Source: Paracoccus aminophilus JCM 7686
Lineage (GTDB): Bacteria; Pseudomonadota; Alphaproteobacteria; Rhodobacterales; Rhodobacteraceae
DNA: 64,000 bases
Assembly: GCF_000444995.1 (NCBI RefSeq)
Contig: NC_022049.1
Span: 124,001-188,000, forward strand
Reading direction: 5' to 3'
Shown piece after piece: positions 1-8,642 of this stretch. The notes under the pieces were generated by a model. That model was not told where the DNA came from and did no database searches. It saw nothing but the letters and a program-made list of their open reading frames with translations. A program made the position numbers and the translations under genes. Each line of letters starts with the position of its first letter. Within the stretch, counting starts at the first letter, position 1.

Positions 1-131
1 GCGGCGCGATCCTGCCCGAGGCCGAGGATCTCGACCTTGCCGCTTGGGCGGCGGGGCTATGTGTCTCGCGACTGGGCACGCAAAGCGCCTTTCCGACCGT
101 GGCTGAATTCCAAGCCGCTTTCACGGCGTAA
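1..131 (+). CDS. PfkB/ribokinase-family sugar kinase, C-terminal fragment
   Basis: An open frame runs from the window edge (codons start at base 3) to TAA at 129-131. It encodes about 42 residues. The stretch ending in GLCVSRLGTQSAFPTVAEF resembles the last helix of ribokinase-like kinases, where a run of small residues is followed by VTRLGA and a short acidic tail. The catalytic GAGD motif would lie outside the window, so the assignment rests only on the tail. It converges on the leftward sugar-transport operon, and a sugar kinase would fit that company. Substrate unknown. Confidence 0.5.
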   Translation, partial: GAILPEAEDLDLAAWAAGLCVSRLGTQSAFPTVAEFQAAFTA

Positions 132-136
132 GGGGA

Positions 137-157
137 GGGTGCGCCACTGGCGCACCC
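137..157. terminator. bidirectional hairpin terminator
   Basis: GGGTGCGCC, loop ACT, GGCGCACCC: a perfect 9-bp stem between the convergent kinase fragment and the GATase-fold gene. There is no strong T tract on either side, so it may act with Rho. Confidence 0.5.
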
Positions 158-164
158 CCGTCAT

Positions 165-929
165 TCACTCGCTGGCTTCGAGCCAAGCGAACATGTTCAG
201 CCAGAGCTGACGGTAGCCTTCCCAAGCGCAGAAGGCGGGCGAGAGCCAATGCGGCGACATGTCCGAGGTCCAGACGACCGAGCGGCCCTTGCCGAATTTG
301 CCCGCCACCAGCAGCGGATGGCCGCCCTGATCTTCGGGCAGACGCGCGATCAGCTCGGCGCCGTCTTTCAGCACAACCTCGTTGACGCCCAGAACCGGCG
401 GCCATGCGGCGGGCATGTCCTTGAGGATCGGGTGCGCCGGGGCGACCAGATCAGCAATCGCGCCTTCTGGGATCTCGATGCGGTCATCCCACGGATGACA
501 TTTGACCGGCAGAACTTCCTCGACCGGCGTGTTGCGCCAGCGTGCCTTGCCGTCGATCCCCTGGAACGAGAAGTAACCGCCCGCCATGATCAGCTTGCCG
601 CCCTCTTCGACCCATTGCTTGAGCAAACGCAGGCGGTTCGGCGCGGTCTGGCTGTGGATCCAGACTTTCTGCGGCAGCAGGAAGGTCGACGACCCGATGT
701 CCGAGATGATGATGATGTCCCAAGCGCGGATGCCCTCGATGTCGAAGGGGAAACCGTCTTGCGCTTCATGCGCGGGCATATGGGTGACTTCGTAATCCGT
801 GCCCTTCATCGCATCCAGAAGCGGCTGGCAGCCGGTGTGGAAGGTGACCGAGCCGAATTGGTCAAAGCCCTTGTAATGGGTCGAAGACGACAGCCAGCTT
901 TCGCCGACGAGCAACACTTTTTTGGTCAT
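165..929 (-). CDS. GATase1-like fold protein (DUF1355-type), non-amidotransferase
   Basis: 254 residues starting MTKKVLLVGESW. The start at 929 is preferred over an upstream ATG at 974 because AAAGGAA lies 8 bases before it and the longer form would overlap the upstream gene. The protein has the alternating strand/glycine pattern of class I glutamine amidotransferase-like folds. At the expected nucleophile elbow the sequence is GGYFSFQG, with no cysteine, so true glutaminase activity is unlikely. It is the last gene of the LacI-led operon, 13 bases after the phosphotriesterase-family gene. I infer a role in handling the imported sugar or lactone; the reaction is unknown. Confidence 0.75.
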   Translation of the reverse strand: MTKKVLLVGESWLSSSTHYKGFDQFGSVTFHTGCQPLLDAMKGTDYEVTHMPAHEAQDGFPFDIEGIRAWDIIIISDIGSSTFLLPQKVWIHSQTAPNRLRLLKQWVEEGGKLIMAGGYFSFQGIDGKARWRNTPVEEVLPVKCHPWDDRIEIPEGAIADLVAPAHPILKDMPAAWPPVLGVNEVVLKDGAELIARLPEDQGGHPLLVAGKFGKGRSVVWTSDMSPHWLSPAFCAWEGYRQLWLNMFAWLEASE

Positions 930-942
930 GAGAGTATTCCTT

Positions 943-2034
943 TCAGTTTTCTTGGGCGGCGAAACGCGCGTCAAAGACGCGGCGCGGGTTCACCACCATG
1001 AGGCTGTCGACCAGTGCGGGGTCGAGACCCAGCCGCTTCAGGCGCGGCAGGAAGTGGGCATTCACGAAGCCGTAGCCGTTGCCGCCATAATGGCGCAGCA
1101 TGCATTTCAAAAAGACATCGTGGCTGAGCAGGATCTGGCGGCTGTAGCCCGCCTCGATCAGGCCCTGAATGGCGCGGGCACTATCGGCATCCGCCGGGCA
1201 ATCGACATCCTGATCGGCGTAATAGAAGAGGTTGCCGAGCATGTCATATTCGATGAAGGCCCCGCGCGCGGCGAGCTCATGCTGATAGGTGCGATCGGCC
1301 CAGGATGGGTTCATATGGCACAGGATCGTGTGCTTGAGATCCGCGCCCTCGGCCTCGCAAATATCGAGCACCTTATGGGCCACGCGGAACCATGCGGGCA
1401 GGTGGACCATCAGCGGCAGGCCAGTGCGGGCCTGCGCTTGGGCCGCGCCGCGCAGGGATTTCTCCTCGGCGGCGGTGAAGTCTGAGCCCACGCCGATCTC
1501 GCCGATCAGGCCGATCTTGGCATCGGTCCCGTCCACGCCGACGGTCGCTTCCTGAACGATCTGATTGGCGATGTCCTCGACGCTCAGATCATGGAAGTAA
1601 TCGGGCAGCGAGGTGCCGAGATAATAGCCCGCGCCCATGACGATATTGACGCCCGCGTCTTTCGCGATCTGGCGCAAGACCTTGGGGTCGCGCCCGATGC
1701 CGCGGCAGGTCGGATCAATCACCGTGCACCCGCCCTGACGGGTGAAATAGCCGAGCTCTTTCGCGACAACCTCGGGTTCATCCACACCCAGATTGGCGCG
1801 GTTGACGAAGGGGTCTTGCAACAGCTCGGAATAGATCTCGGGCGTGATCGGGGCATCGACCAGATAGTCGCGCGCCGGATCGCTCGGCGGGTTCCACCAG
1901 CACGAGCAATCGTTGTTCAGGTGCTCATGCATCAAGGTGATGCCGATCTCGGAAGCGGCGACCGGACCGTTCACGGTCATCACCAGCCCCGAATTGACAT
2001 GCGCCTGCGACAGTTCCGACTTGGGTTCCGACAT
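943..2034 (-). CDS. phosphotriesterase-family metal-dependent hydrolase (probable lactonase)
   Basis: 363 residues, the usual length for the family. A full binuclear metal site is visible: H36 and H38 in LMHEHL, E179 in IGEIG (Glu replaces the carbamylated Lys of classical phosphotriesterase, as in many PHP-type homologues), H211, H240 and D306 in LLSHD. Family members hydrolyse phosphotriesters, lactones or acyl sugars in the cytoplasm. Placement directly after a sugar ABC permease favours a sugar-lactone substrate (inference). It starts 4 bases after the permease stop codon, so the two are probably translationally coupled. Confidence 0.85.
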   Translation of the reverse strand: MSEPKSELSQAHVNSGLVMTVNGPVAASEIGITLMHEHLNNDCSCWWNPPSDPARDYLVDAPITPEIYSELLQDPFVNRANLGVDEPEVVAKELGYFTRQGGCTVIDPTCRGIGRDPKVLRQIAKDAGVNIVMGAGYYLGTSLPDYFHDLSVEDIANQIVQEATVGVDGTDAKIGLIGEIGVGSDFTAAEEKSLRGAAQAQARTGLPLMVHLPAWFRVAHKVLDICEAEGADLKHTILCHMNPSWADRTYQHELAARGAFIEYDMLGNLFYYADQDVDCPADADSARAIQGLIEAGYSRQILLSHDVFLKCMLRHYGGNGYGFVNAHFLPRLKRLGLDPALVDSLMVVNPRRVFDARFAAQEN

Positions 2035-2037
2035 GGT

Positions 2038-3036
2038 TTAGCCTTTCTTGCCAAGCTTGAACCCGCTGCCAAAGAGGCGGGTGTTCATCCAAACGGCCAG
2101 CAGAATGATGACGCCGGTGACGATCTGCGTGAGGAACGGCGAGACATGCATCAAGATCAGCCCGTTGCCGATGATCAGGATCGTGAGCGCGCCAAGCGTG
2201 GTGCCCAGGATCGAGCCGCGCCCACCCATGAGCGAGGTGCCCCCCAGAACCACGGCGGCGATGACCTGCATCTCGAAACCGACCGCGGCGTTCGACGAGC
2301 CCGAGCCCAGACGCGAAGCGATCAGGAGACCGGCAATCGCGCAGGCAATGCCCGAGGCCATATAGACCGAGCAGACGATCCAGCGCGCAGGCATACCGAC
2401 GCGGCGCGCCGCTTCAAGGTTCGAGCCCACGGCCACGACCTGACGGCCATAGCGGGTATTGCGCATGATGATAAAGCCAAGGATGGCGATCAGCACAGCG
2501 AGGATCGCGGGAACCGGAATGCCCGCCAGCGTGCCGCGGCCAAGCCAGAAAAAGCCCGGCTGATCCTTGATCGGGATCGAATAGCCCTCGGTGATATAAA
2601 GCGCGATGCCGCGCAGGATCGACATGCCCGCCAGCGTCACGATGAAAGCAGCAATGCCTTGGAAAGAGATGAACCAGCCCTGCGCCAGACCGACAATCGC
2701 GCCAGCCGCGACCATCATCAGCGAGGTCGTGACCCAGTCAAAGCCATTGGCCATCAGGATCGCGGCCAAAGCGTTGATCAGCGCGACGATCGAGCCGACC
2801 GCGAGGTCGATCCCGGCCGTCATGATGACAAAGGTCATCGCGACCGCAACGATCAGCACCGGCGCGCCCTGACGCACGACGTTCAAAAGGTTGCCCGTCG
2901 TCATGAACGTATCGGTGAGCGCCCAGAAAAAGCCCATGCAGGCGACAAAGAACAGCGCGATCGACAGCACCTGCGCATTGTCGTTCAGCCATTCGACAAA
3001 CTGGCTCTGCTTGGCGCGTTCGGTATAGTTGGCCAT
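2038..3036 (-). CDS. ribose-type ABC transporter permease (RbsC/FrcC family)
   Basis: 332 residues, almost wholly hydrophobic with about 8-10 membrane segments and the family loop around GIDLAVGSIVAL and GGRGSILGTTLGAL. It forms the membrane channel of a CUT2 sugar importer with the adjacent single-domain ATPase and binding protein. Its ATG at 3036 overlaps the last base of the ATPase stop codon. Confidence 0.9.
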   Translation of the reverse strand: MANYTERAKQSQFVEWLNDNAQVLSIALFFVACMGFFWALTDTFMTTGNLLNVVRQGAPVLIVAVAMTFVIMTAGIDLAVGSIVALINALAAILMANGFDWVTTSLMMVAAGAIVGLAQGWFISFQGIAAFIVTLAGMSILRGIALYITEGYSIPIKDQPGFFWLGRGTLAGIPVPAILAVLIAILGFIIMRNTRYGRQVVAVGSNLEAARRVGMPARWIVCSVYMASGIACAIAGLLIASRLGSGSSNAAVGFEMQVIAAVVLGGTSLMGGRGSILGTTLGALTILIIGNGLILMHVSPFLTQIVTGVIILLAVWMNTRLFGSGFKLGKKG

Positions 3037-3815
3037 CAGTGCCCCCCGGTGATCAGATTGACGATCTCTTGCAGATTGGTATCCGCGATCATGCGCTCGG
3101 CGACCTTGGTGCCCTCATACATGATGGCGGCGCGGTCGCAGACGCGGAACACGTCCTGCAGACGGTGGGTGATCAGCACGACGCCGACGCCCTTGGCTTT
3201 GACGCGGTTGATAAGCGAGAGAACCGCCTCGACCTCTGCCACGGCCAAAGCCGAGGTCGGCTCGTCCATGATCAGGACCTTGGGCTGGAACGAGGCCGCG
3301 CGCGCGATCGCAATCGCCTGACGCTGGCCGCCCGACAGCTTTTCCACCCGCGCGGTCAGACGCGGAATGCGGATCTCCAGCGCATCGAGCATTTCCTGAG
3401 CGCGCGTCAACATCGCCTTCTGGTCAAGGAAGGGGCCCTTATGGAGCTCGCGACCCAGAAAGAGGTTGCCCACCACGTCGATGTGATCACAAAGCGCGAG
3501 ATCCTGGAACACCATCTCGATATTGCGCGAGCGCGCATCATTCGGACCCGAGAAACGCACCACTTCGCCCGCGACCGAAATCGTGCCGCTGTCCGGGATA
3601 TAGGTGCCCGAAATCACCTTCGACAGGGTCGATTTACCGGCGGCATTGTCGCCCAGAAGGGCCAGACATTCGCCGGGCATGATATCCAGATCCACCCCCC
3701 GCAACGCCTGATGCGAGCCGAAGGTCAGCCGGATGTCGCGCAGCGATACGAGAGGCGTGGCGGAATTGGGGTGGATTGCTCCACCCCGCTCCAAGCTTTG
3801 AGAAGCTTCACTCAT
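3036..3815 (-). CDS. sugar ABC transporter ATP-binding protein (FrcA-like, single domain)
   Basis: 259 residues with Walker A GDNAAGKS (55-62), signature LSGGQ (160-164), Walker B VLIMDEP (180-186) and switch His 217 in LITHR. Unlike RbsA it has one nucleotide-binding domain, as in the fructose-type FrcA group, so it should act as a homodimer. The start overlaps the binding-protein stop (ATGA at 3812-3815), showing tight coupling in the operon. Confidence 0.9.
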   Translation of the reverse strand: MSEASQSLERGGAIHPNSATPLVSLRDIRLTFGSHQALRGVDLDIMPGECLALLGDNAAGKSTLSKVISGTYIPDSGTISVAGEVVRFSGPNDARSRNIEMVFQDLALCDHIDVVGNLFLGRELHKGPFLDQKAMLTRAQEMLDALEIRIPRLTARVEKLSGGQRQAIAIARAASFQPKVLIMDEPTSALAVAEVEAVLSLINRVKAKGVGVVLITHRLQDVFRVCDRAAIMYEGTKVAERMIADTNLQEIVNLITGGH

Positions 3816-4747
3816 TTGAACAGGTCGCGGAACTGGTCCACGTTCTCTTTGGTGACGATGGTGGCGGGGACCGAGATCACCGGCTCGACGCTCTCACCGG
3901 CGGCAACCTTGACCAGAGCCTCGATGGCGGCTTTGCCCATGCCAGCCGGATCCTGCTGAACGACGCCGCCGACAAAGCCCGCGTCGATGCCGTCGATGAC
4001 ATTCGAGGTCAGATCCCAGCCGTAAACCTTGACGCTGTCCTGACGGCCCTGGCTTTCGGCAGCCGCGACCGAGGCGACCATGGCGGGCTCGCCCGTGGCA
4101 TAGATCGCAGTGAGATCGGGGTTCGCGGTCAGCAGGTTTTCCGCCGCGCCCAAAGCCACGTCCTGCACGTTCTGGCCGTCAACTTCGCTGGCGACGGTGA
4201 CCTTCGGATCGGTCTTCAGCACGGCGTTGAACGCATCCTTGCGCACGTTCTGGATGAACGAGTTCAGGGCCACGACTTCGCCCATCTTCACGTCCTGATC
4301 CTTGTGCTGCTCAAGGACGAATTTCGCGAAATCTTCGCTGGTCTTGGTGTTGTCGACGCCGATCTGAGCCTTTTGCGGACCTTCGGGCAGGATCGCGTCG
4401 ATGGCGACGACCGGGATACCGGCGTCAGCGGCCTGCTGGACGGCGGGCATGATGCCGTTCACGTCGATGGCGACAACCGCGATGCCGTCAACCTTTTGCT
4501 GAATGAAGGTCTCGATGGCCGAGTTCTGCGCCTGCGGGTCGTTGTTGGCGTTGAAGATCGCCAGTTTGACGCCTGCGGCATCCGCAGCCTTCTGCGCGCC
4601 CTCATTGATCTGGTTGAAGAACAAAGCCTGCTGGTTGATCTGGATCAGCGCATAGGTCTTTTCCTGCGCCGAAGCGGCAGTTGCACCAAAGACCGCTACG
4701 GCGGCGGTGACGGCCAGAAGGCCGCGCCGGGTCATTCCAAGTTTCAT
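3812..4747 (-). CDS. periplasmic sugar-binding protein (RbsB-like, Peripla_BP_4)
   Basis: 311 residues. The start at 4747 has AGGAGGAAC upstream, and the preceding in-frame codons belong to the lacI-type gene in another frame. The N-terminus has a signal peptide, MKLGMTRRGLLAVTAAVAVF, ending in ASAQ; the RRGLL pair would also suit Tat. The body has the two-lobe pattern of ribose-type binding proteins (ALIQINQQALFFNQINEGAQ; VYGWDLTSNVIDGID). It delivers a sugar to the permease/ATPase encoded just downstream. Substrate not predictable. Confidence 0.9.
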   Translation of the reverse strand: MKLGMTRRGLLAVTAAVAVFGATAASAQEKTYALIQINQQALFFNQINEGAQKAADAAGVKLAIFNANNDPQAQNSAIETFIQQKVDGIAVVAIDVNGIMPAVQQAADAGIPVVAIDAILPEGPQKAQIGVDNTKTSEDFAKFVLEQHKDQDVKMGEVVALNSFIQNVRKDAFNAVLKTDPKVTVASEVDGQNVQDVALGAAENLLTANPDLTAIYATGEPAMVASVAAAESQGRQDSVKVYGWDLTSNVIDGIDAGFVGGVVQQDPAGMGKAAIEALVKVAAGESVEPVISVPATIVTKENVDQFRDLFK

Positions 4748-5787
4748 CTGTGTTCCTCCTGAGGGTCCGTTGCGGTTTGAAGGCTGGCGACGGAGGCAAC
4801 GGAACTCCGGTCGACCAAGGTCACGGGCAAGATCTCGACCCGTCTGCGGGCCGCAGGATCCTCCCAATCGGTATCCAGCAGGATCGAGACCGCCCGCACG
4901 CCCAAAGCCTCGACCGGCTGACGGATCGCGGTGATCGGGGTGGCGAAATGATCCAGTGGCAAAATATCGTCAAAGCCGATGAGCGAGACATCGGCAGGCA
5001 CCGAAAGCCCCGCCGCCATCAGCGCATCCAAAGCGCCGATCACCAGCTCGTCGGACATGGCAAAGATCGCAGTGACCGGCAGGCCCTCGGCCAATATTTC
5101 GCGGCAATGACGCTCGCCATCCTCGCGCGAATAGCTGCCACTCTTGCGGGTGATCTGGACATCCGCGCCAAAAGCCTCGGTCATGGCGCGCGAAAAGCCG
5201 CGAAAGCGCTCGGCCCCGGAATGCATCTCATCGCCCGCGCCAATCACCGCGACGCAGGCATGACCATGTGCGGCCAGATGCGCGCCCGCCAGATAGCCGC
5301 CGCCGTCATTGTCGCAAAAGAGCCGCGGCGCAATCGCCCCCGGGACATCTTCGTCCAGCAGCACGACCCGGCGCGCCGCCGTGATCCGCCCGGTCAAAGG
5401 CGCGACATCGGGATGGTTGGTAACAAAGATCAGCCCATCGACATGGCGGTCGGAGACGCTGTCGAGATAGCGGCTCTCGCGCCCGGGCCGGTTCAGCGTG
5501 ACCGACAAGGCAAGCTCCTGCTCGCGCAAAAACGCCTCATTCTCGACCGCCGCGACCAAAGCCGCAAAAAACGGCGCCTTGATCTCGGGCACGACCATGC
5601 GGATGAGATCGGTGCGCCCCCGGCTCAGCGAGCGCGCGAAAGGATTGGGACGATAGTTCAGATCGGCAATCGCGGCATCCACCGCCGAACGCGTCGCCTC
5701 AGGCAGGCTGAGCGAGCCGTTCAGGTAACGCGAGACCGTCGCCGAAGAGACGCCCGCCCGCTCTGCCACTTGCTTCAGATTCGCCAA
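4744..5787 (-). CDS. LacI-family transcriptional regulator (TTG start)
   Basis: 347 residues with an N-terminal helix-turn-helix and hinge (LKQVAERAGVSSATVSRYLNG, LNYRPNPFARSL) and a sugar-binding core. The family start MANLKQVAERAGVS is encoded from TTG at 5787 with GGGAGG about 9 bases upstream; no suitable ATG exists. It is the first gene of the operon it should control: its stop overlaps the ATG of the binding-protein gene (ATGA). With the operator at 5807-5820 this predicts autoregulation of all six genes. The weak start codon may keep repressor level low. Confidence 0.9.
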   Translation of the reverse strand: MANLKQVAERAGVSSATVSRYLNGSLSLPEATRSAVDAAIADLNYRPNPFARSLSRGRTDLIRMVVPEIKAPFFAALVAAVENEAFLREQELALSVTLNRPGRESRYLDSVSDRHVDGLIFVTNHPDVAPLTGRITAARRVVLLDEDVPGAIAPRLFCDNDGGGYLAGAHLAAHGHACVAVIGAGDEMHSGAERFRGFSRAMTEAFGADVQITRKSGSYSREDGERHCREILAEGLPVTAIFAMSDELVIGALDALMAAGLSVPADVSLIGFDDILPLDHFATPITAIRQPVEALGVRAVSILLDTDWEDPAARRRVEILPVTLVDRSSVASVASLQTATDPQEEHR

Positions 5788-5806
5788 TCCACACCGCCTC
5801 CCGTCG

Positions 5807-5820
5807 GTAAACCGATTTAC
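5807..5820 (-). promoter_or_regulatory. candidate LacI-type operator
   Basis: GTAAACCGATTTAC: arms GTAAA and TTTAC around a central CG, the usual LacI-family operator architecture. It lies 20 bases upstream of the TTG start of the regulator, where it could block the operon promoter. Confidence 0.6.
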
Positions 5821-6020
5821 TAAGACCGCGCGACGCTTGTAAAGCGCTTTATCGTCGCATCTCTGTCACAAACCTCCCGCGCCGCAAAACCGGCCCAGGC
5901 GCTTTCTTCATCATCCAAATACCCAAATCCGGCCCCGCCATCCGCGAGGCGCGGCCAATTGCGCGCCCCCACGGGCCAACACCCCCTCGCCAAGCACCCT
6001 CTTGCTGTCGCGAATTATAC

Positions 6021-6034
6021 CTGACATAAGTCAG
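6021..6034 (+). promoter_or_regulatory. candidate MarR-type operator
   Basis: CTGAC-ATAA-GTCAG, a perfect 5-bp inverted repeat in an A/T-rich patch 22 bases before the MarR-GNAT start. It probably serves autoregulation; no other palindrome is obvious in the 5821-6055 gap. Confidence 0.45.
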
Positions 6035-6055
6035 ATGTATTCCCAAAGGCCCGCC

Positions 6056-6970
6056 ATGACCCCAAAATCCGCAGCTGAGATCCCCGCCGATCACATCGCC
6101 CGCATCCGCCGCTTTCACCGCGCCGTCACCACCGAGGTCGGCCTGCTCGATGCCTCGTTTCTGGGCCGCGGCCGTCCGCTTGGGCCCGCGCGCGTTCTCA
6201 ATGCGATCGGGCAGGGGATCCGCGAAATCAGTGAAATCCGCGCCTATCTCCGCCTCGATTCCGGGCTGATGAGCCGCCTTTTGCGCGGGCTTGAAACCGA
6301 GGGGCTGATCGTGCTCGATGCCGATCCTGGGGACAGCCGCAAGCGCCGCGCGCGGCTGACAGACTCGGGTGCCGCCGAAGTCGCGATTTATGAGGCGCTG
6401 TCCGACCAGCAGGCCACGACCATTCTCGCAGCCCATCCCCGGCCCGATGCGCTTTTGGCGGCGATGGATCTCGTGGCTTCGGCGCTTGGCCGGACGCGGA
6501 TCGCGCTGGACGAAGTCCCGCCTGACGCGCCCGAGGCGCAGCTGGCGCTTCACGCCTATTACACCGAGCTCGGCCATCGCCTGAAACAAGGTTTTGACGT
6601 GAACCTTTCCTGCGATCCCGAGGCCGGGGCCATGACCGCGCCGCGCGGCGCTTTTCTGGTGGCGCGCTCGGATGGGATGGTGATCGGTTGCGCCGGGCTC
6701 AAGGGCACCGACAAGGGTTATGCCGAGATCAAGCGCGTCTGGGTCGCCCCATCGGCGCGCGGGCTCGGGCTTGCACGGCAGATGATGGCGGGGCTCGAGG
6801 CGCGGGCGGCGGCGCTTGGCATCAGCTGTCTCAGGCTCGACACCAACAGCGCGCTCCCCGAGGCGGTCGCGCTCTATCGCGCCCTTGGCTGGGCCGAGAT
6901 CCCACGCTTCAACGACGATCCCTATCCTGATCTTTTCTTTGAGAAAAACCTCGGGGCGGCTGGGGCATAA
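6056..6970 (+). CDS. MarR-GNAT fusion: winged-helix regulator plus N-acetyltransferase
   Basis: 304 residues. The start at 6056 has AAAGG six bases upstream; an in-frame ATG at 6035 would lie next to the operator. The N-terminal half is a MarR winged helix (IREISEIRAYLRLDSGLMSRLLRGLETEGLIV, then wing DPGDSRKRRARLT). The C-terminal half is a GNAT domain with acetyl-CoA loop SARGLGLARQMM and ALYRALGW. Such fusions are known in proteobacteria, but targets are generally unknown. The gene stands alone between the LacI operon and a bidirectional terminator. Confidence 0.85.
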   Translation: MTPKSAAEIPADHIARIRRFHRAVTTEVGLLDASFLGRGRPLGPARVLNAIGQGIREISEIRAYLRLDSGLMSRLLRGLETEGLIVLDADPGDSRKRRARLTDSGAAEVAIYEALSDQQATTILAAHPRPDALLAAMDLVASALGRTRIALDEVPPDAPEAQLALHAYYTELGHRLKQGFDVNLSCDPEAGAMTAPRGAFLVARSDGMVIGCAGLKGTDKGYAEIKRVWVAPSARGLGLARQMMAGLEARAAALGISCLRLDTNSALPEAVALYRALGWAEIPRFNDDPYPDLFFEKNLGAAGA

Positions 6971-7042
6971 GCGCCGCGCCACGCAGCTCCCGCGCCCTCG
7001 CCTCTGTCGAGATCATCAAGGCACATCCTTGAAACCAAAGGG

Positions 7043-7068
7043 AAAGGCCGCCCCGCAGGGCGGCCTTT
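7043..7068. terminator. bidirectional Rho-independent terminator
   Basis: AAAGGCCGCCC, loop CGCA, GGGCGGCCTTT: 11-bp perfect stem with A/T ends on both sides, between the convergent MarR-GNAT and MFS genes. Confidence 0.85.
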
Positions 7069-7073
7069 CGCAA

Positions 7074-8558
7074 TCAGGCGGCAACGGGCACGCGGCGGCG
7101 CCAGATAATCACCAGCGCCACAGCGATCAGCATCGCGGCGGCCGCCGCCGTGACCCCGACAAAGGCGCCCTCGAAGGCACTGCGCGCCAGCGCGCTGACC
7201 TCGGCGGCCTGATCGGCGGGCAGGCGCGCGGCATGGATCAGTGCCTCGTCGAGACTGTCAAAGCTCGTCGGATCGGCCGGGATCGCGGCCGGGATCTTGA
7301 GCCCGGTCGTATAAAGCGCCGACATCAGACTGCCGAGAATCGCCACACCAAGCGCTCCGCCAAGCTCATAGGAAACCTCCTCGACCGAGGCCGCCATGCC
7401 CGCGCGATCGGCGGGGGCCGAAAGCATGATCGCGCTTGAGGCCGCCGTCATTGACGCGCCGACGCCAAAGCCCATCACCGCAAGCGCCGCGAGCCAGATC
7501 ACCGGCGAAATCCCCTCGCTCAGCAGATAGACGACCAGCGCCAGCCCCGACATCAACAGCCCGCCGCTGACCAGACGCTCGGCGCCCAGACGTGGCAGCA
7601 CCAGCCCGGTCGCCGGACCCGCGATAAACGAGGCCAGCGGGATCGGCAGCAACAACAGCCCGACCTCCAGCGGCGAATAGCCTTGCACCAGTTGCAGGCG
7701 CTGGCTGAAGACCAGCTCAAAGCCGATCAGCGCCGCCGAGGCAGTCAGCGCCGCCATCACGCCTGCCGAAAAGCGACGGTTGGCAAACAGCGAGAAATCA
7801 ATCAGCGGATGGGCGCTGCGCGCCTGACGGCGCACGAAAAGCGCAAGCCCGCCCAGACCTATCACCAGCGCGATCAAAAGCGCCTGAAGCGAGGGCTCGC
7901 GTTTGGCGATTTCCTTGATCGCATAGACCACGCCGACCAGCCCGACCATGATCTGGACCGAGGCGATCAGATCCCAGGGCCGCTTGGATTCGCCCGGGCG
8001 ATGCGGGATCAGGGTCCAGGCGGCGGCAATCGCGACCAGGACCACCGGCACGTTGATGAGAAAGACCGAGCCCCACCAGAAGAACTCCAGCAGCACGCCG
8101 CCGACGACCGGCCCCAAAGCCGCGCCGCCCGAGGCGACCGCGGCCCAGATGCCAATCGCCAGCGCTCGCTCGCGCTCGTCCGTGAAGGTCAGCCGGATCA
8201 GCGACAGCGTCGCGGGCATCATCATCGCCGCGCCAACCGCAAGGAGGACGCGCGCGCCGATCAGCACGGCCGGCGTCGGCGAAAAGGCCGCGATGGTCGA
8301 GGCGATGCCAAAGACCACGAGCCCGCTCAGAAACATCCGGCGGTGGCCGACGCGGTCGCCAAGCGTGCCAAGCCCCGGCAAAAGCCCCGCCACCACCAGC
8401 GGATAGGCGTTGACGATCCAGAGTTTCTCGCTGGCCGTCGCATTCAGCTCGCGCGTCAATCGCGGCAGTGCGGTGTAAAGCACGGTCATATCGATCACGA
8501 TCAGGAACAGCGCGCTCGAGATCACGGCCAGCATCAGCCAGCGGCTCCGGGGCAACAT
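7074..8558 (-). CDS. DHA2-type MFS drug exporter (14 TM)
   Basis: 494 residues starting MLPRSRWLMLAV. GAGG lies 9 bases before this ATG; an ATG at 8567 would sit directly on the GAGG. About 14 membrane helices, with the DHA2 hallmarks IDMTVLYTALPRLTREL in helix 1 and LGDRVGHRRMFLSGLVVFG in the loop 2/3 signature. The family extrudes drugs and cationic toxins by proton antiport. It is divergent from a TetR gene with a palindromic operator between them, the standard repressor/efflux arrangement. Confidence 0.88.
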   Translation of the reverse strand: MLPRSRWLMLAVISSALFLIVIDMTVLYTALPRLTRELNATASEKLWIVNAYPLVVAGLLPGLGTLGDRVGHRRMFLSGLVVFGIASTIAAFSPTPAVLIGARVLLAVGAAMMMPATLSLIRLTFTDERERALAIGIWAAVASGGAALGPVVGGVLLEFFWWGSVFLINVPVVLVAIAAAWTLIPHRPGESKRPWDLIASVQIMVGLVGVVYAIKEIAKREPSLQALLIALVIGLGGLALFVRRQARSAHPLIDFSLFANRRFSAGVMAALTASAALIGFELVFSQRLQLVQGYSPLEVGLLLLPIPLASFIAGPATGLVLPRLGAERLVSGGLLMSGLALVVYLLSEGISPVIWLAALAVMGFGVGASMTAASSAIMLSAPADRAGMAASVEEVSYELGGALGVAILGSLMSALYTTGLKIPAAIPADPTSFDSLDEALIHAARLPADQAAEVSALARSAFEGAFVGVTAAAAAMLIAVALVIIWRRRVPVAA

Positions 8559-8611
8559 GGGAATCATCCTCAAATACAGGCATAGGATTGCAAAAGCTGA
8601 GAAGGCATATA

Positions 8612-8625
8612 AATACGTTCGTATT
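8612..8625. promoter_or_regulatory. TetR operator between MFS and tetR genes
   Basis: AATACG-TT-CGTATT, a perfect 6-bp inverted repeat in the 84-bp divergent promoter region. It is 18 bases from the tetR start and 53 from the exporter start, so one site could control both directions. Confidence 0.7.
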
Positions 8626-8642
8626 GAAATGAAAGAGGCGAA

